Shown: one piece after another, positions 49,801 to 56,435 of the stretch | Position numbering within the stretch: the first letter of the stretch is position 1 | How the letters are laid out: each line of letters begins with the position of its first letter | Assembly: GCF_046630445.1 (NCBI RefSeq) | Contig: NC_092341.1 | Coordinates: 34,699,501-34,763,500 of the forward strand | Reading direction: 5' to 3' | Length of the DNA stretch: 64,000 nt | From: Rutidosis leptorrhynchoides | Lineage: Eukaryota > Streptophyta > Magnoliopsida > Asterales > Asteraceae | The notes under the pieces: model-generated | The model's database searches: none | What the model was told of the DNA's origin: nothing | Seen by the model: only the letters and a program-made list of their open reading frames with translations | Position numbers and translations under genes: made by a program

Positions 49801-52745
49801 TTGAAAACGGTACCGGAGACACCGCAACACAATGGGGTCACCGAACGTATGAATCGTACGTTAAATGAAAGGGCTAAGAGTATGAGACTACATGCCGGTT
49901 TGCCTAAGATGTTTTGGGCAGATGCGGTTAATACAGCGGCTTATTTGATTAACAGGGGACCCTCAACACCGTTGTGTTTCCGAATTCCCGAGGAAGAATG
50001 GCAAGGTAAGAAGGTGAGTTATGGTCACCTTAAGATCTTTGGGTGTAATGCATATGTGAAGACCAAAGATGCGGATAGAGAAAAGCTTGAAGCTAAGTCA
50101 AAGAAGTGTATTTTCATTAGCTACGGGTCGGATGAAATGGGTTATCGTTGTTGGGATAACGAGGCTAGAAAAGTAATTCGTTCTCGCGATGTTACTTTTG
50201 ATGAAGATTCGGTCTATGGCAAACCGAAAATGGGGAGTCCTAAACCGGGTCATGTTACTTTGGACGATGTTTCTATTGATGGTCTTACAGGTTCTAGTGG
50301 GAGTACGGGAAACAATGAATTGCCAATGAACGGTGAGGCGTCAGAAAATACTAATGATGGGGATGGTTCGGAAAGCGGTGATGATTTCGAACATAGTGCG
50401 AGTTCTAGTGATGAGGAGGATACAAATGAAACCGGTCCAACCATTTCGGTTACTCCTACACCAAGACGCTCGACTAGAGTGCCCAAACCTAATCCTAGGT
50501 ATTCTCCATCAGCAAACTACTTGCTCTATACCGAGAATGGTGAACCCGAAAGTTACTTTGAGGCAAGGAAGACAAAAGAATCCATACAATGGGAGCTTGC
50601 CATGAAAGAAGAGATGGGGTCACTTGAGAAGAATAAAACTTGGTCACTAGTGAAGTTACCTCATGATAAAAGGGCGTTGCAAAGTAAATGGGTGTATAGA
50701 ACCAAGAATGAATTGGATGGCAAGAAAAGGTACAAGGCTCGTTTGGTAGTCAAAGGCTTTCAACAAAAGGAAGGGGTTGACTACAAAGAGATATTTTCAC
50801 CAGTAGTTAAAATGACTACTATCCGTTTGGTACTTTCACCAAAGACCGTAAAAGACAAAACGGATATGGAAAAGGTTCCATATGCATCGGCCGTGGGTAG
50901 TATTATGTATGCCATGGTTTGTACAAGACCCGATATTGCTCAAGCAGTGGGAGTTGTAAGTTGTTATATGTCTAATCCTGGGAAAGAGCATTGGGAAGCG
51001 GTTAAATGGTTACTTCGTTATTTGAAAGGTACTTCTAATATGGGATTGTGCTTCTCTAAAAGCAATGTCATACTTAGAGGTTATGCGGATGCTAATTTGG
51101 GTGGATGTGACGATTCGGGGAAAAGCACTACGAGTTATGTTTTCACAATAGGGAAGACGGCGGTTAGTTGGATGTCTCGACTACAAAAGAGTGTTGCTTT
51201 ATCAACCATCGAAGCCGAATATATGGCTATTGCAGAAGCTTCTAAAGAGCTTGTTTGGTTGAAAAACTTCTTAGGTGAGTTGGGTAAAAGACAAGACTAT
51301 TGCGTCTTGAATTGTGATAATCAAAGTGCGGTTCATCTTAGGAAGAATCCGGTGTTTCATAGTCGTACGAAACACATCAAGATAAGGTATCATTTTATTC
51401 GACAACATATAAATGATGGTACTTTATTATTGGAGAAAATCCTTGGTACGAAGAATCCTGCTGATATGTTTACTAAGGTCGTTACGACAGAGAAATTGAG
51501 GTTTTGCATTACCTCAATTGGTCTTCTAATGAATTGATGAGAGAAGACCCCAACTAGAGAATTAGAGAGTTAATGTTTCAATTCTAACAAGTAGTGTTGA
51601 AGACCTTGTATCGAAAGTCTGCTCATCCGAAGTATGTGTTGAGTGTGCGTGTCCCAAATGGAGTTTGGCGGTATAATGGTGGTTTAACGTTCTTGGTTAG
51701 ATCATTGATATTTTGGGTTGACGAAGGTTGAGTTTGTTCAAAGTCTCCAAGTGGGAGATTGTTGGAGATATGGAGAACTTTAAACAATTAGAGGGAAGAT
51801 TCCAGGAAACTCACACGAAGCTTCCACAAAGTTGTTAGGAAACTCACATGTAGCTTCTACGAAGTTGTTAGGAAAGTCACATGTAGCTTCCACGAAGTTG
51901 TGAGGAAACTCACATGTAGCTTCCACGAAGTTGTGAGGAAATTCACATGTAGCTTCCATGAAGCTGTCAGGAAACTCACATGAAGCTTCAAGGAATTGTT
52001 TTTAGCTTACTCCTTAAATCATTCTATAAATAGACCCTCTTGTAACTCATTGTAAACACACCACAAATATTCAGTAAATACATTCTCTAGTTAGTCCGTG
52101 GACTAAAGCAATCACAACGATTGCATATAACCACGTTATCTCTTGTGTCGATTTACATTTCTTGCATTTATAATCTTTCGTTCATTAAGTGGGTTAGTAA
52201 TCTTGTAGAATTACTATCGGTGAGTGATCTTGTTGAATCACTTGCGTTGTTTTGGGTCCTAATATTCTTACAACCTGATCGCCTCAAGTTATGCTGCTAA
52301 CGAGATTTGAACCTGAGACTTCTTGTGAAGATTTTTAGAACTTCAACCACCTTATTAATAACTACCTAAAGTGGGGCAATGTGTATCATTCAGCTTTTGA
52401 TATTTCTCATTTGATCTTTATGGCAGGATTATTATCCAGAAAGGCTTGGAAAACTGTATATAGTGCATGTTCCTTACGTATTTATGGCCGTCTGGAAGAT
52501 GGTTTATCCCTTTATTGACGAAAAAACAAAGAAGAAAGTAAGTTTCCCATTTGACAACTACCTGTTATCAAGTTGGCCAACAAAAAATGAAAGTATAAGA
52601 ATGACTGAATGTACACTTAACATTGCAGATTGTATTTGTGGAGAACAAGCAGCTGAAATCGACATTGTTGAAAGACATTGATGAAAACCAGCTTCCAGAA
52701 GTTTATGGGGGCAAGATGCAATTGGTTCCTATCCAAGATAACTAA
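32195..52745 (+). CDS. Sec14-like CRAL-TRIO lipid-transfer protein, six exons, intron 4 about 18.5 kb
   Basis: Exons: 32195-32371, 33365-33626, 33723-33759, 33860-33965, 52427-52537 and 52629-52745. Every intron is GT-AG and the phases agree, giving 810 nt and 269 residues, the usual size for small plant Sec14 proteins. Residues 1-59 are a charged lead. The CRAL-TRIO N-terminal helices start at about 60 (DDQTIRRFLRARDLDIDKAS). The lipid-binding domain follows with FGGRHFCNKKGGLEEFKR, DLQGWGYSCSDIRGYLAALS, then, across the giant intron, DYYPERLGKLYIVHVPYVF and WKMVYPFIDEKTKKK. The end is ENKQLKSTLL and LPEVYGGKMQ. The family moves phosphatidylinositol and related lipids between membranes and supports phosphoinositide signalling. 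I chose the ATG at 32195 because no ATG lies upstream in frame. Intron 4 contains a Helitron, a MITE and three copia units, so correct splicing is the main doubt. Confidence 0.87.
32697..33001. repeat. Degenerate short repeats in intron 1, transposon-like
   Basis: The stretch begins TAGTGGCGGAAAC and contains about eight loose copies of a 25-30-bp unit built on TTTTGGGCAAAATATGA. It ends near GGGCGGGTGTCCCCGC. A decayed DNA transposon is likely, but I could not pair terminal inverted repeats with confidence. Confidence 0.4.
34124..36455 (+). mobile_element. Non-autonomous Helitron in intron 4
   Basis: The 3' end has the Helitron signature: a short GC hairpin (GGCGCGAAGCG, near 36429) followed about 15 bases later by CTAG (36452-36455) and then T. 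A candidate 5' end TC lies at 34124 after an A, so the insertion would be between A and T as expected. No helicase or Rep coding is present. The first 1.8 kb is a tandem array of a roughly 247-bp unit. The 3' end is much firmer than the 5' end. Confidence 0.68.
34129..35950 (+). repeat. Tandem array of about 247-bp units inside the Helitron
   Basis: A unit starting AAGGCATA(C/G)CTTAAATGAA recurs near 34129, 34371, 34618 and 34865 with near-constant spacing. Altered copies start near 35193, 35312 and 35635, the last group carrying an extra block with CACCAGGGGTGCTTTCGTTC. Each unit holds repeats of TTACAAACTTATCACAAAC. Non-coding. Confidence 0.88.
36598..36904. mobile_element. Tourist-like MITE (PIF/Harbinger type) with TTA target copies
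   Basis: The 301-bp body (36601-36901) is flanked by TTA on each side. Its ends are inverted repeats: GAGAGCTGGGAGTGG on the left and the reverse complement of GAGCACTGGGAGTGG on the right, 13 of 15 matching. The TTA duplication and short non-coding body are typical of Tourist MITEs. The open frame across it is not a gene. Confidence 0.72.
36960..37830. repeat. Duplicated GGGCCCAAATTTT block and TA run in intron 4
   Basis: A block of about 63 bp with TACACTTGCACAGGGCC and GGGGCCCAAATTTTATCA occurs twice in a row (about 37065-37190). Related text, AGGGCCCAAAAATTT, lies near 36995. A pure TA run fills 37748-37828. This looks like transposon debris; nothing codes here. Confidence 0.6.
38146..38658 (+). 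repeat. LTR1 of the copia array
   Basis: It starts TGTTGGAGATATGG and ends ATCCTTACA. It contains about five and a half copies of a 33-bp unit (GGAAACTCACATGTAGC and onward) at about 38190-38375, and TATAAATAGA at 38411-38420. It differs from LTRs 2-4, for example CTAATTGGTCCG near 38472 where they have CTAGTTAGTCCG. Confidence 0.93.
38411..38420 (+). promoter_or_regulatory. TATA box of LTR1
   Basis: TATAAATAGA, with copies at the same place in the other LTRs (for example 43137 and 47860). It would drive Pol II transcription of the element and lies in the sense direction of the host gene. Confidence 0.75.
38661..38672 (+). other. Primer-binding site of copia unit 1
   Basis: TGGTATCAGAGC, two bases after LTR1, complementary to initiator tRNA-Met. 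The same site follows LTR2 (43387) and LTR3 (48110). After LTR4 it is absent, which marks the right edge of the array. Confidence 0.92.
38696..42649 (+). CDS. Copia polyprotein, unit 1, full length (1,317 aa)
   Basis: I chose the ATG at 38696, after the LTR and primer site, over an upstream non-ATG extension inside the LTR. Domains: gag (1-220), zinc knuckle CWGCNQKGHFQRNC near 231, protease with LDSGASFHAT near 277, and integrase with an HHCC finger, HTDVFGP and SDNGGEY. The third integrase residue is Glu in NGVAER, with exactly 35 residues between Asp and Glu. Reverse transcriptase carries YVDDMLLAG near 995, followed by RNase H with NCDNQSAVH, ending near KNPADMFTK. It resembles the Tnt1 (Tork) group. 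No stop, frameshift or catalytic loss is visible, so this unit could be the active one. It has one extra Lys in CFSKKSN compared with units 2 and 3. Confidence 0.95.
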   Translation: MAEDGKFRIDRFNGRDFGFWKMQIEDYLYQKKLHQPLLETKPESMSDADWMLLDRQALGAIRLSLAKNVAYNVVNEKTTFACLKALSNMYEKPTASNKVFFMRQLFNTKMKEGTSATDHINEFNNIISRLASVDIVFDDELKALLLLSSLPKSWSGTVTAVSSSTGTTKLAFEGIRDLILGEDTRRRNSGESTSGSLLSTDNRGRKFDRGEKKGRKKSMKRYPSKDRSEAVCWGCNQKGHFQRNCKNGPAKGVNLTEEESDDALLCSVENSMESWILDSGASFHATHVKSMMKNFRPYQGKVRLADDKQPNIEGIEDVVLKTTLGSNWTMKNVRYIPKLKRKLISVGQLDDEGNAVTFENRQWKVVKGSCVMARGHKRETLYMVEVSDEDTVVATVNVEFESTLWHRRLGHMSEKGMKMLVSSGRIPDLKKVELGFCEPCVYGKQKKVTFGKSGNAPKLEKLELVHTDVFGPTNVESHGGSRYYVTFIDDSTQKVWIYFLKVKSDVFNTFVKWKAMVENETNLKVKCLKSDNGGEYGSLEFKDHCAKLGIRMLKTVPETPQHNGVAERMNRTLNERAKSMRLHAGLPKMFWADAVNTAAYLINRGPSTPLGFRIPEEEWQGKKVSYGHLKIFGCNAYVKTKDADRDKLEAMSKKCIFIGYGSDEMGYRCWDNEARKVIRSRDVTFDEDSVYGKPETGSPKSGYVTFDDVSIDDLTGSSRSTGNNELPMNGEASENANDGDGSESGDDFEHSASSSDEEDTNETGPIISVTPTLRRPTRVPKPNPRYSPSANYLLYTENGEPESYFEARKTKESIQWELAMKEEMGSLEKNKTWSLVKLPHDKRALQSKWVYRTKNELDGKKRYKARLVVKGFQQKEGVDYKEIFSPVVKMTTIRLVLSMVASEDLHLEQLDVKTAFLHGDLVEEIYMRQPEGFEVKGKEKWVCKLKKSLYGLKQVPRQWYLKFDDFMKKIGFLRCEADHCCYLKKLKSSYIILLLYVDDMLLAGSNMSEINKLKGLLSREFEMKDLGGARKILGMSIVRDRVKGTLYLSQSKYIEKVVEWFNMENSKARSMPLGSTIKLSKRQSPKTVKDKTDMEKVPYASAVGSIMYAMVCTRPDIDQAVGVVSRYMSNPGKEHWEAVKWLLRYLKGTSNMGLCFSKKSNVILRGYADANLGGCDDSGKSTTGYVFTIGKTAVSWMSRLQKSVALSTIEAEYMAIAEDSKELVWLKNYLGELGKRQDYGVLNCDNQSAVHLGKNPVFHSRTKHIKIRYHFIRQHINDGTLLLEKILGTKNPADMFTKVVTTEKLRFCITSIGLLMY
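42872..43384 (+). repeat. LTR2 of the copia array
   Basis: 513 bp, shared between units 1 and 2: it serves as 3' LTR of the first and 5' LTR of the second. A purine-rich tract (42861-42871) lies just before it. It carries the variants of LTRs 3 and 4 rather than of LTR1. Confidence 0.93.
43422..47372 (+). CDS. Copia polyprotein, unit 2, integrase catalytic Glu changed to Asp (1,316 aa)
   Basis: The layout is that of unit 1, with zinc knuckle CWGCNKKGHFQRNC, protease LDSGAS, YVDDMLLAG and RNase H all present. The notable change is in integrase: NGVTDR instead of NGVAER, so the third residue of the D-D-35-E triad is Asp (codon GAT at about 45120). The same Glu is intact in unit 3 (NGVTER), so the change is private to unit 2. 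In DDE enzymes such a change usually removes or strongly lowers activity; that is family knowledge, not shown here. The frame is otherwise open. Confidence 0.94.
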   Translation: MAEDGKFRIDRFDGRDFGFWKMQIEDYLYQKKLHQPLLETKLESMSDADWTLLDRQALGAIRLSLAKDVAYNVVNEKTTFACLKALSNMYEKPTASNKVFFMRQLFNTKMKEGTSATNHINEFNNIISRLASVDIVFDDELKALILLSSLPKSWSGTVTAVSSSTGTTKLAFEGIRDLILGEDTRRRNSGESTSGSLLSTDNRGRKFDRGEKKGRKKSMKRYPSRDRSEAVCWGCNKKGHFQRNCKNGPAKGVNLTEEESDDALLCSVENSMESWILDSGASFHATHVKSMMKNFRPYQGKVRLADDKQPNIEGIGDVVLKTTLGSNWTLKNVRYIPKLKRKLISVGQLDDEGNAVTFENRQWKVVKGSCVMARGHKRGTLYMVEVSDEDTVVSTVNVESESTLWHRRLGHMSEKGMKMLVSSGRIPDLKKVELGFCEPCVYGKQKKVTFGKSGNAPKLEKLELVHTDVFGPTNVESHGGSRYYVTFIDDSTRKVWVYFLKAKSDVFNTFVKWKAIVENETNLKVKCLKSDNGGEYGSLEFKDHCAKLGIRMLKTVPETPQHNGVTDRMNRTLNERAKSMRLHAGLPKMFWADAVNTAAYLINRGPSTPLGFRIPEEEWQGKKVSYGHLKIFGCNAYVKTKDADREKLEAKSKKCIFISYGSDEMGYRCWDNEARKVIRSRDVTFDEDSVYGKLKTGSPKPGHVTLDDVSIDGLTGSSGSTGNNELPMNGEASENANDGDGSESGDDFEHSASSSDEEDTNETGPTISVTPTPRRSTRVPKPNPRYSPSANYLLYTENGEPESYFEARKTKESIQWELAMKEEMGSLEKNKTWSLVKLPHDKRALQSKWVYRTKNELDGKKRYKARLVVKGFQQKEGVDYKEIFSPVVKMTTIRLVLSMVASEDLHLEQLDVKTAFLHGDLVEEIYMRQPEGFEVKGKEKWVCKLKKSLYGLKQVPRQWYLKFDDFMKKIGFLRCEADHCCYLKKLKSSYIILLLYVDDMLLAGSNMSEINKLKGLLSREFEMKDLGGARQILGMSIVRDRVKGTLYLSQSKYIEKVVERFNMENSKARSMPLGSTIKLSKSQSPKTVKDKTDMEKVPYASAVGSIMYAMVCTRPDIAQSVGVVSRYMSNPGKEHWEAVKWLLRYLKGTSNMGLCFSKSNVILRGYADANLGGCDDSGKSTMSYVFTIGKTAVSWMSRLQKSVALSTIEAEYMAIAEASKELVWLKNFLGELGKRQDYCVLNCDNQSAVHLRKNPVLHSRTKHIKIRYHFIRQHINDGTLLLEKILGTKNPADMFTKVVTTEKLRFCITSIGLLMN
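47595..48107 (+). repeat. LTR3 of the copia array
   Basis: 513 bp, shared by units 2 and 3. Nearly identical to LTR2 and LTR4, with small private differences such as TTAATAAACTCACATG where the others have TTAGGAAACTCACATG. Confidence 0.93.
48145..51537 (+). CDS. Copia polyprotein, unit 3, reverse-transcriptase core deleted in frame (1,130 aa)
   Basis: Gag, protease and integrase match unit 2, with the catalytic Glu intact (NGVTER). In reverse transcriptase the text jumps from TTIRLVLS straight to PKTVKDKTD: 186 residues present in unit 2 are missing, including YVDDMLLAG. The deletion is 558 bp, a multiple of three, so RNase H stays in frame. The join shares only about two bases (TC), fitting end joining with minimal homology or a copying jump. 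The protein cannot reverse transcribe. It also has small changes near the integrase core, such as FIDEC for FIDDS. Confidence 0.94.
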   Translation: MAEDGKFRIDRFDGRDFGFWKMQIEDYLYQKKLHQPLLETKLESMSDADWTLLDRQALGAIRLSLAKDVAYNVVNEKTTFSCLKALSNMYEKPTASNKVFFMRQLFNTKMKEGTSATNHINEFNNIISRLASVDIVFDDELKALILLSSLPKSWSGTVTAVSSSTGTTKLAFEGIRDLILGEDTRRRNSGESTSGSLLSTDNRGRKFDRGEKKGRKKSMKRSPSKDRSEAVCWGCNKKGHFQRNCKNGPAKGVNLTEEESDDALLCSVENSMESWILDSGASFHATHVKSMMKNFRPYQGKVRLADDKQPNIEGIGDVVLKTTLGSNWTLKNVRYIPKLKRKLISVGQLDDEGNAVTFENRQWKVVKGSCVMARGHKRGTLYMVEVSDEGTVVSTVNVESESTLWHRRLGHMSEKGMKMLVSSGRIPDLKKVELGFCEPCVYGKQKKVTFGKSENAPKLEKLELVHTDVFGPTNVESHGGSRYYVTFIDECTRKVWVYFLKAKSDVFNTFVKWKAMVENETNLKVKCLKSDNGGEYGSLEFKDHCAKLCIRMLKTVPETPQHNGVTERMNRTLNERAKSMRLHAGLPKMFWADAVNTAAYLINRGPSTPLCFRIPEEEWQGKKVSYGHLKIFGCNAYVKTKDADREKLEAKSKKCIFISYGSDEMGYRCWDNEARKVIRSRDVTFDEDSVYGKPKMGSPKPGHVTLDDVSIDGLTGSSGSTGNNELPMNGEASENTNDGDGSESGDDFEHSASSSDEEDTNETGPTISVTPTPRRSTRVPKPNPRYSPSANYLLYTENGEPESYFEARKTKESIQWELAMKEEMGSLEKNKTWSLVKLPHDKRALQSKWVYRTKNELDGKKRYKARLVVKGFQQKEGVDYKEIFSPVVKMTTIRLVLSPKTVKDKTDMEKVPYASAVGSIMYAMVCTRPDIAQAVGVVSCYMSNPGKEHWEAVKWLLRYLKGTSNMGLCFSKSNVILRGYADANLGGCDDSGKSTTSYVFTIGKTAVSWMSRLQKSVALSTIEAEYMAIAEASKELVWLKNFLGELGKRQDYCVLNCDNQSAVHLRKNPVFHSRTKHIKIRYHFIRQHINDGTLLLEKILGTKNPADMFTKVVTTEKLRFCITSIGLLMN
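51760..52272 (+). repeat. LTR4 of the copia array
   Basis: 513 bp, closing the array. It ends ATTCTTACA followed by ACCTG, not a primer site. The next 154 bp to the splice acceptor at 52426 include GATTTGAACCTGAGAC, which resembles a reversed Pol III B box and may be an older SINE scrap. Confidence 0.92.
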
Positions 52746-53705
52746 TGTGTACAGACGTATAGTGTTTTTATGAAGTTATGCTATTATTGTTTAGTCTTAT
52801 TTATGGTGCATCAAAATGGTGATTACTCATTGCAGACTCCTTTATATAAAAAATAGTTAAGCAATTTTATATTAATCTAAATTGGACTGGGTCAAACTAA
52901 CTTATTGTAGACTTGGGATTCAGTGAGATCAAGGCGTTTGGGTTAAATTTGTGAAAACAAATTTACATTTAACTTTTTTTATCTTGAAAAAAAAAAAAAC
53001 AGAATTTCTTTTTTACAAACCGTACCTTGTAACAAACTCAAAATGATGGATCAGTGAGTTAGTACTAAAAGACTAAAAGGTCATGTAGACAAAAATATGA
53101 AGTTGAACGATTCACATAATGAATGTGAACACTGAACCTTCACTTTGGAACAAAGATCCAACAAACTACTCTGTAAATGTTAACATCACCTTAAACATGT
53201 TATAAATTAATGATCAACAAATTTGGACTTTTCAGATGACAGCCCTAACCCTAAGTACAGTCTTGAAAAAAGTCAGGCACGCGTAATTAATTTGTACATT
53301 GAAACTCAACCTTCGATAATACTACCAACATGGTCGCGAATTGAGTTTCCTCCTAACGTGTGTGTGGGTGGCATATGATCACGAAGGAGGTTAAGTTCTC
53401 TCTGGGTTATGCCGATTTCGCCGTTCGAAAAAAAATAAAGTTACTTTTAAAAGGATGAAGTTAAAAAGTAAAGTTTCTGACCTCGGGTGAAGTTTGATCA
53501 TACCGAACCCATATAAAGATTCTGGTCACACATAAAACCCAACCCATTTTGGTCACATCTAATTATTGAATCTATTTAATAAGAAAAGATTTATAACAGA
53601 ACCAAATCAATACTATAAGATAATGAAAACTTAAGCAGTAAATGAATCAAAGAACCGGAGATGACACTACAAGAAAATCTAGTTTTGCCGACGATATAAG
53701 ATACT
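52746..53705. other. Intergenic, downstream of the Sec14-like gene
   Basis: About 960 bp with no gene that I recognise. It holds the 3' untranslated region of the Sec14-like gene (polyadenylation site not determined) and AT-rich text. A stretch with GGTTATGCCGATTTCGCCG and an A run near 53405-53440 could be a SINE tail, but this is weak. Confidence 0.5.
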
Positions 53706-55311
53706 CTAAACGACAAATTGTTGTCCTTTTGACCAAATCAGTTTGAACTTGATTGAATTCGGTTCGTGACAAGCCAATCCGCTAGCAGGTGAACTTATCC
53801 ACGAGCTTGTTAAGGTCTCCCATTTTCCATTAATGTGATTTTGTACTTTAACATCTTTGAGGTCTGGCCAGTAATCTTTTCGGCTTTTCAATCTCAGCAT
53901 CACACTTGCAATTGGCTTCTTGAAGCTGCTATTGAGTAAGGTTGCCTCTACTAAATTTGGATGGATAACAGAAAAAAACGCATCAAAATATAGTGAGTTC
54001 AACCACACGCTTGTACGCGAATCAAAAAGAATGAATTTGACATTTTCAACATTTGTAGCCGGAACACGGACCCCGTTTCTCAAATAATTAAGGTTGAATG
54101 GGACTCTCCAATAACAATATGTGTGATAATGTATTTTAATGTTAAACTTGCTTGGTAAATTGAGTACTTTTCTCACCTTAGAAAAGAATGATTCCCGATG
54201 CGTTTTACGACGACGAAAGTTAGCGTAATCGGAGCAACAGATGGAAACTTGAGAAACCTGAATGATACGCTAAGACTTGTATGTTAATTTTCATGTCTAA
54301 ATACAAAATTATACTCAAACTCTTCAATGATACGCACGTGATATCCACGTTATCCAAGATGCAATATTTCATGGCAAGTTTCAAACTCTAAAGAAATGGA
54401 AACTTAGAATTGATAATTTCATAAAATGAATTGTCTATTGTCGCAAAATTCAAGACTAATTCTCTCATGTTTGCGAATGAATCTATATTGAACACTATAG
54501 GCTTCCTCGCACACATAGAAGTTGACCTAGATAAGTCACAGTAATCAAGACATTGAAGACTTGGGAGATGATAAATTTCCAAAAACGTAGTATCCATTCC
54601 AATAACACATATCTTTAAATTTCGAAGATGAGGAAGATTTTTACCCTTGAGTGTCATCTCTAAGTCCTTTGAAAATAAAAAATCAATCTTCTCAAGTAAG
54701 GTGCATGTTGAGAGTAGGTTATGAAGTACCTCTTCGCTTATATGAACTCTTTGCAACTTCAGTACTCTTAGGTTCACACACTTTGATCACAATATTGCTA
54801 CGAATAACTAGATGGGAAGGGTAATTTCGTCATGACCATAATTATTAAAACTTGAGATACTTATTACGTTCAGCTTTTCACGGGCGAATATCTCATCCGG
54901 CAAATTAATAGAAAAAGAAGCCCTCGTAAACATCAATGTAAGATAAAGATCCCTTAGACAACTTTCGGAAGCTACTTTTTTGACACATTTGTAGATAAGT
55001 TCAACCCATTTTGTGTCTAGGATTCTATATTCAAGATCAAAATTTGTGATTGGTATGTTGTCACGAAGATACCTTTCTACAGTCAGGCAGATCAAACTAA
55101 TGTACTTTTTCATTTGTTCATTGTTTAAATAAGGCTCACATTGACGAAACCTGAGATTAGGAATAGTAGACCAAGCGTGTCGCCAAGAGTTGGACAACAC
55201 ACACGTGCAAGCAGCTTCTTTTACCGGCAATAACGATTGTATACGATGGATCAACTCGGGAACATCTAATTGTTGTGTGCAAATTTGACCGTTTATTTTT
55301 ATTTCCTCCAT
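53706..55311 (-). pseudogene. F-box/LRR/FBD gene remnant
   Basis: Three blocks follow one another on the minus strand. Block 1 (55311-54808) starts at an ATG and has an F-box (LDVPELIHRIQSLLPVKEAA and the Trp/Ser text after it). Block 2 (54777-54388) is leucine-rich-repeat-like (LRVLKLQRVHISEEVLHNLL). Block 3 (54176-53706) is FBD-like with an HPNLVEATL motif. Blocks 1 and 2 share a frame but are split by TAG at 54808-54810; about 30 bases there read well in another frame, as if a one-base loss and gain had cancelled. A TAG replaces an expected Glu codon after FPFL at the end of block 2, and the frame shifts again near 54260-54300. Intact relatives are substrate receptors of SCF ubiquitin ligases. 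An unrecognised intron could explain one break, but not all three. Confidence 0.75.
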
Positions 55312-56046
55312 CTCCAGGAACCTGCAGACGGATTAAGGTCAATTAAGTATTTAATATCTATTTCAAAACAACAAATATTATTCTAGGTTGCAGTCTTGAA
55401 ATCTTGCTATTGCCAACTATTGATCAGAACTTAGAATGTCTGGTTAAAATCATAATTAGAAAGAAAAAAATATATCAGTTAAAAACAGGAGCTAGTAGTC
55501 TTGTGCATGTATAGTAGCAGTAATAAATAAAATTAAATACAGGAGCAAGTAGTCTTATTTAAAAAAAAAAAAAAACTCGTGAGTTTTCCATCTATTAAAC
55601 ACATTCGGTAAACAATCAAACAATTTGTTCATGATACATGTGTAACGTTGCGTTATTAGGCCATGTTTAAAAATATAGCTGCATCATGGAGTAACAAAGG
55701 CTAATGCACAGACACATAAACTTGTGAAACTCTTTTTTTTTTGTTCGTAGAGAAAACTGCGGTAGCGACAACCAAACCTTGTGAAACTCACATTATAGAA
55801 ATTAAGTACGGAGTACAACTTAAACAATTGTAGAATTTGTAGAATACTAATTATAAAGTTGTTTAATGCTAAATGTAGCGTCAAATTTCTTGTTATGAAA
55901 AAGCGACATTTAAAAATTACTTACCTAATAAGAATAATTAGCTTAGAATCTCTTATATTATGGTTGTTAATACAATACACTTTGCTGTTAAAAAAACCAG
56001 CCAAACTGACATGTTAATTTATTTTGGTTCATTATTTATTAAACAC
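55312..56046. other. Intergenic, upstream of the F-box remnant
   Basis: About 735 bp, AT-rich, with an A run near 55560 and no recognisable gene or repeat. It would hold the promoter of the F-box gene when that was active. The copia element at 56052 lies just beyond it. Confidence 0.5.
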
Positions 56047-56051
56047 ATAAT

Positions 56052-56435
56052 TGTTAGAAATAGGAGGTTATGTGTATATTATTTATGGAAGAGAGGATTG
56101 ATAATTTAGAAGTTTGATTGATCTTGAAAACTCTTCTTTTATTGCTTATTGAATTGCTTTGTTGCTTGATTACAAATGAGGGGTGAAGCCCTCTATTTAT
56201 ACTACTCAATGGAGTAGTCTAGATCACTCCATCATCTACTACTATCTAGATATTTCCTAGTATTTCTAGACCTAGATATTTTACAAGATTATTCTACACA
56301 CATTTTACACACTTTCACTACTACATATTACAAGAAGTTTCTACATAATGGGCTATAATCTTGATCCAAAATAGTTGTATACTTGCAAGCCCAAATCCAA
56401 AACAAATAGCCCACAATCAAGTTTAGTTTCCAACA
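56052..56435 (-). repeat. 3' LTR of the complete copia element
   Basis: Starts TGTTGGAAACTAAAC and ends CCTATTTCTAACA on the minus strand. The polyprotein stop codon (TAA, 56423-56425) and its last three codons lie inside this LTR. Confidence 0.96.

Larger units (their letters stand above)
38146..52272 (+). mobile_element. Tandem array of three Tnt1-type copia elements sharing four LTRs
   Basis: The order is LTR1 (38146-38658), unit 1, LTR2 (42872-43384), unit 2, LTR3 (47595-48107), unit 3, LTR4 (51760-52272). Each LTR is 513 bp, TG...CA, with a TATAAATAGA box. Each internal part has a primer site TGGTATCAGAGC two bases after the LTR and ends in a purine-rich AAGTGGGAGAT before the next LTR. 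Bases flanking the array are CCCTG and ACCTG, a likely target duplication with one change. LTRs 2-4 share variants that LTR1 lacks, and units 2 and 3 are closer to each other than to unit 1. The array sits in the sense direction in intron 4 of the Sec14-like gene. Confidence 0.95.
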
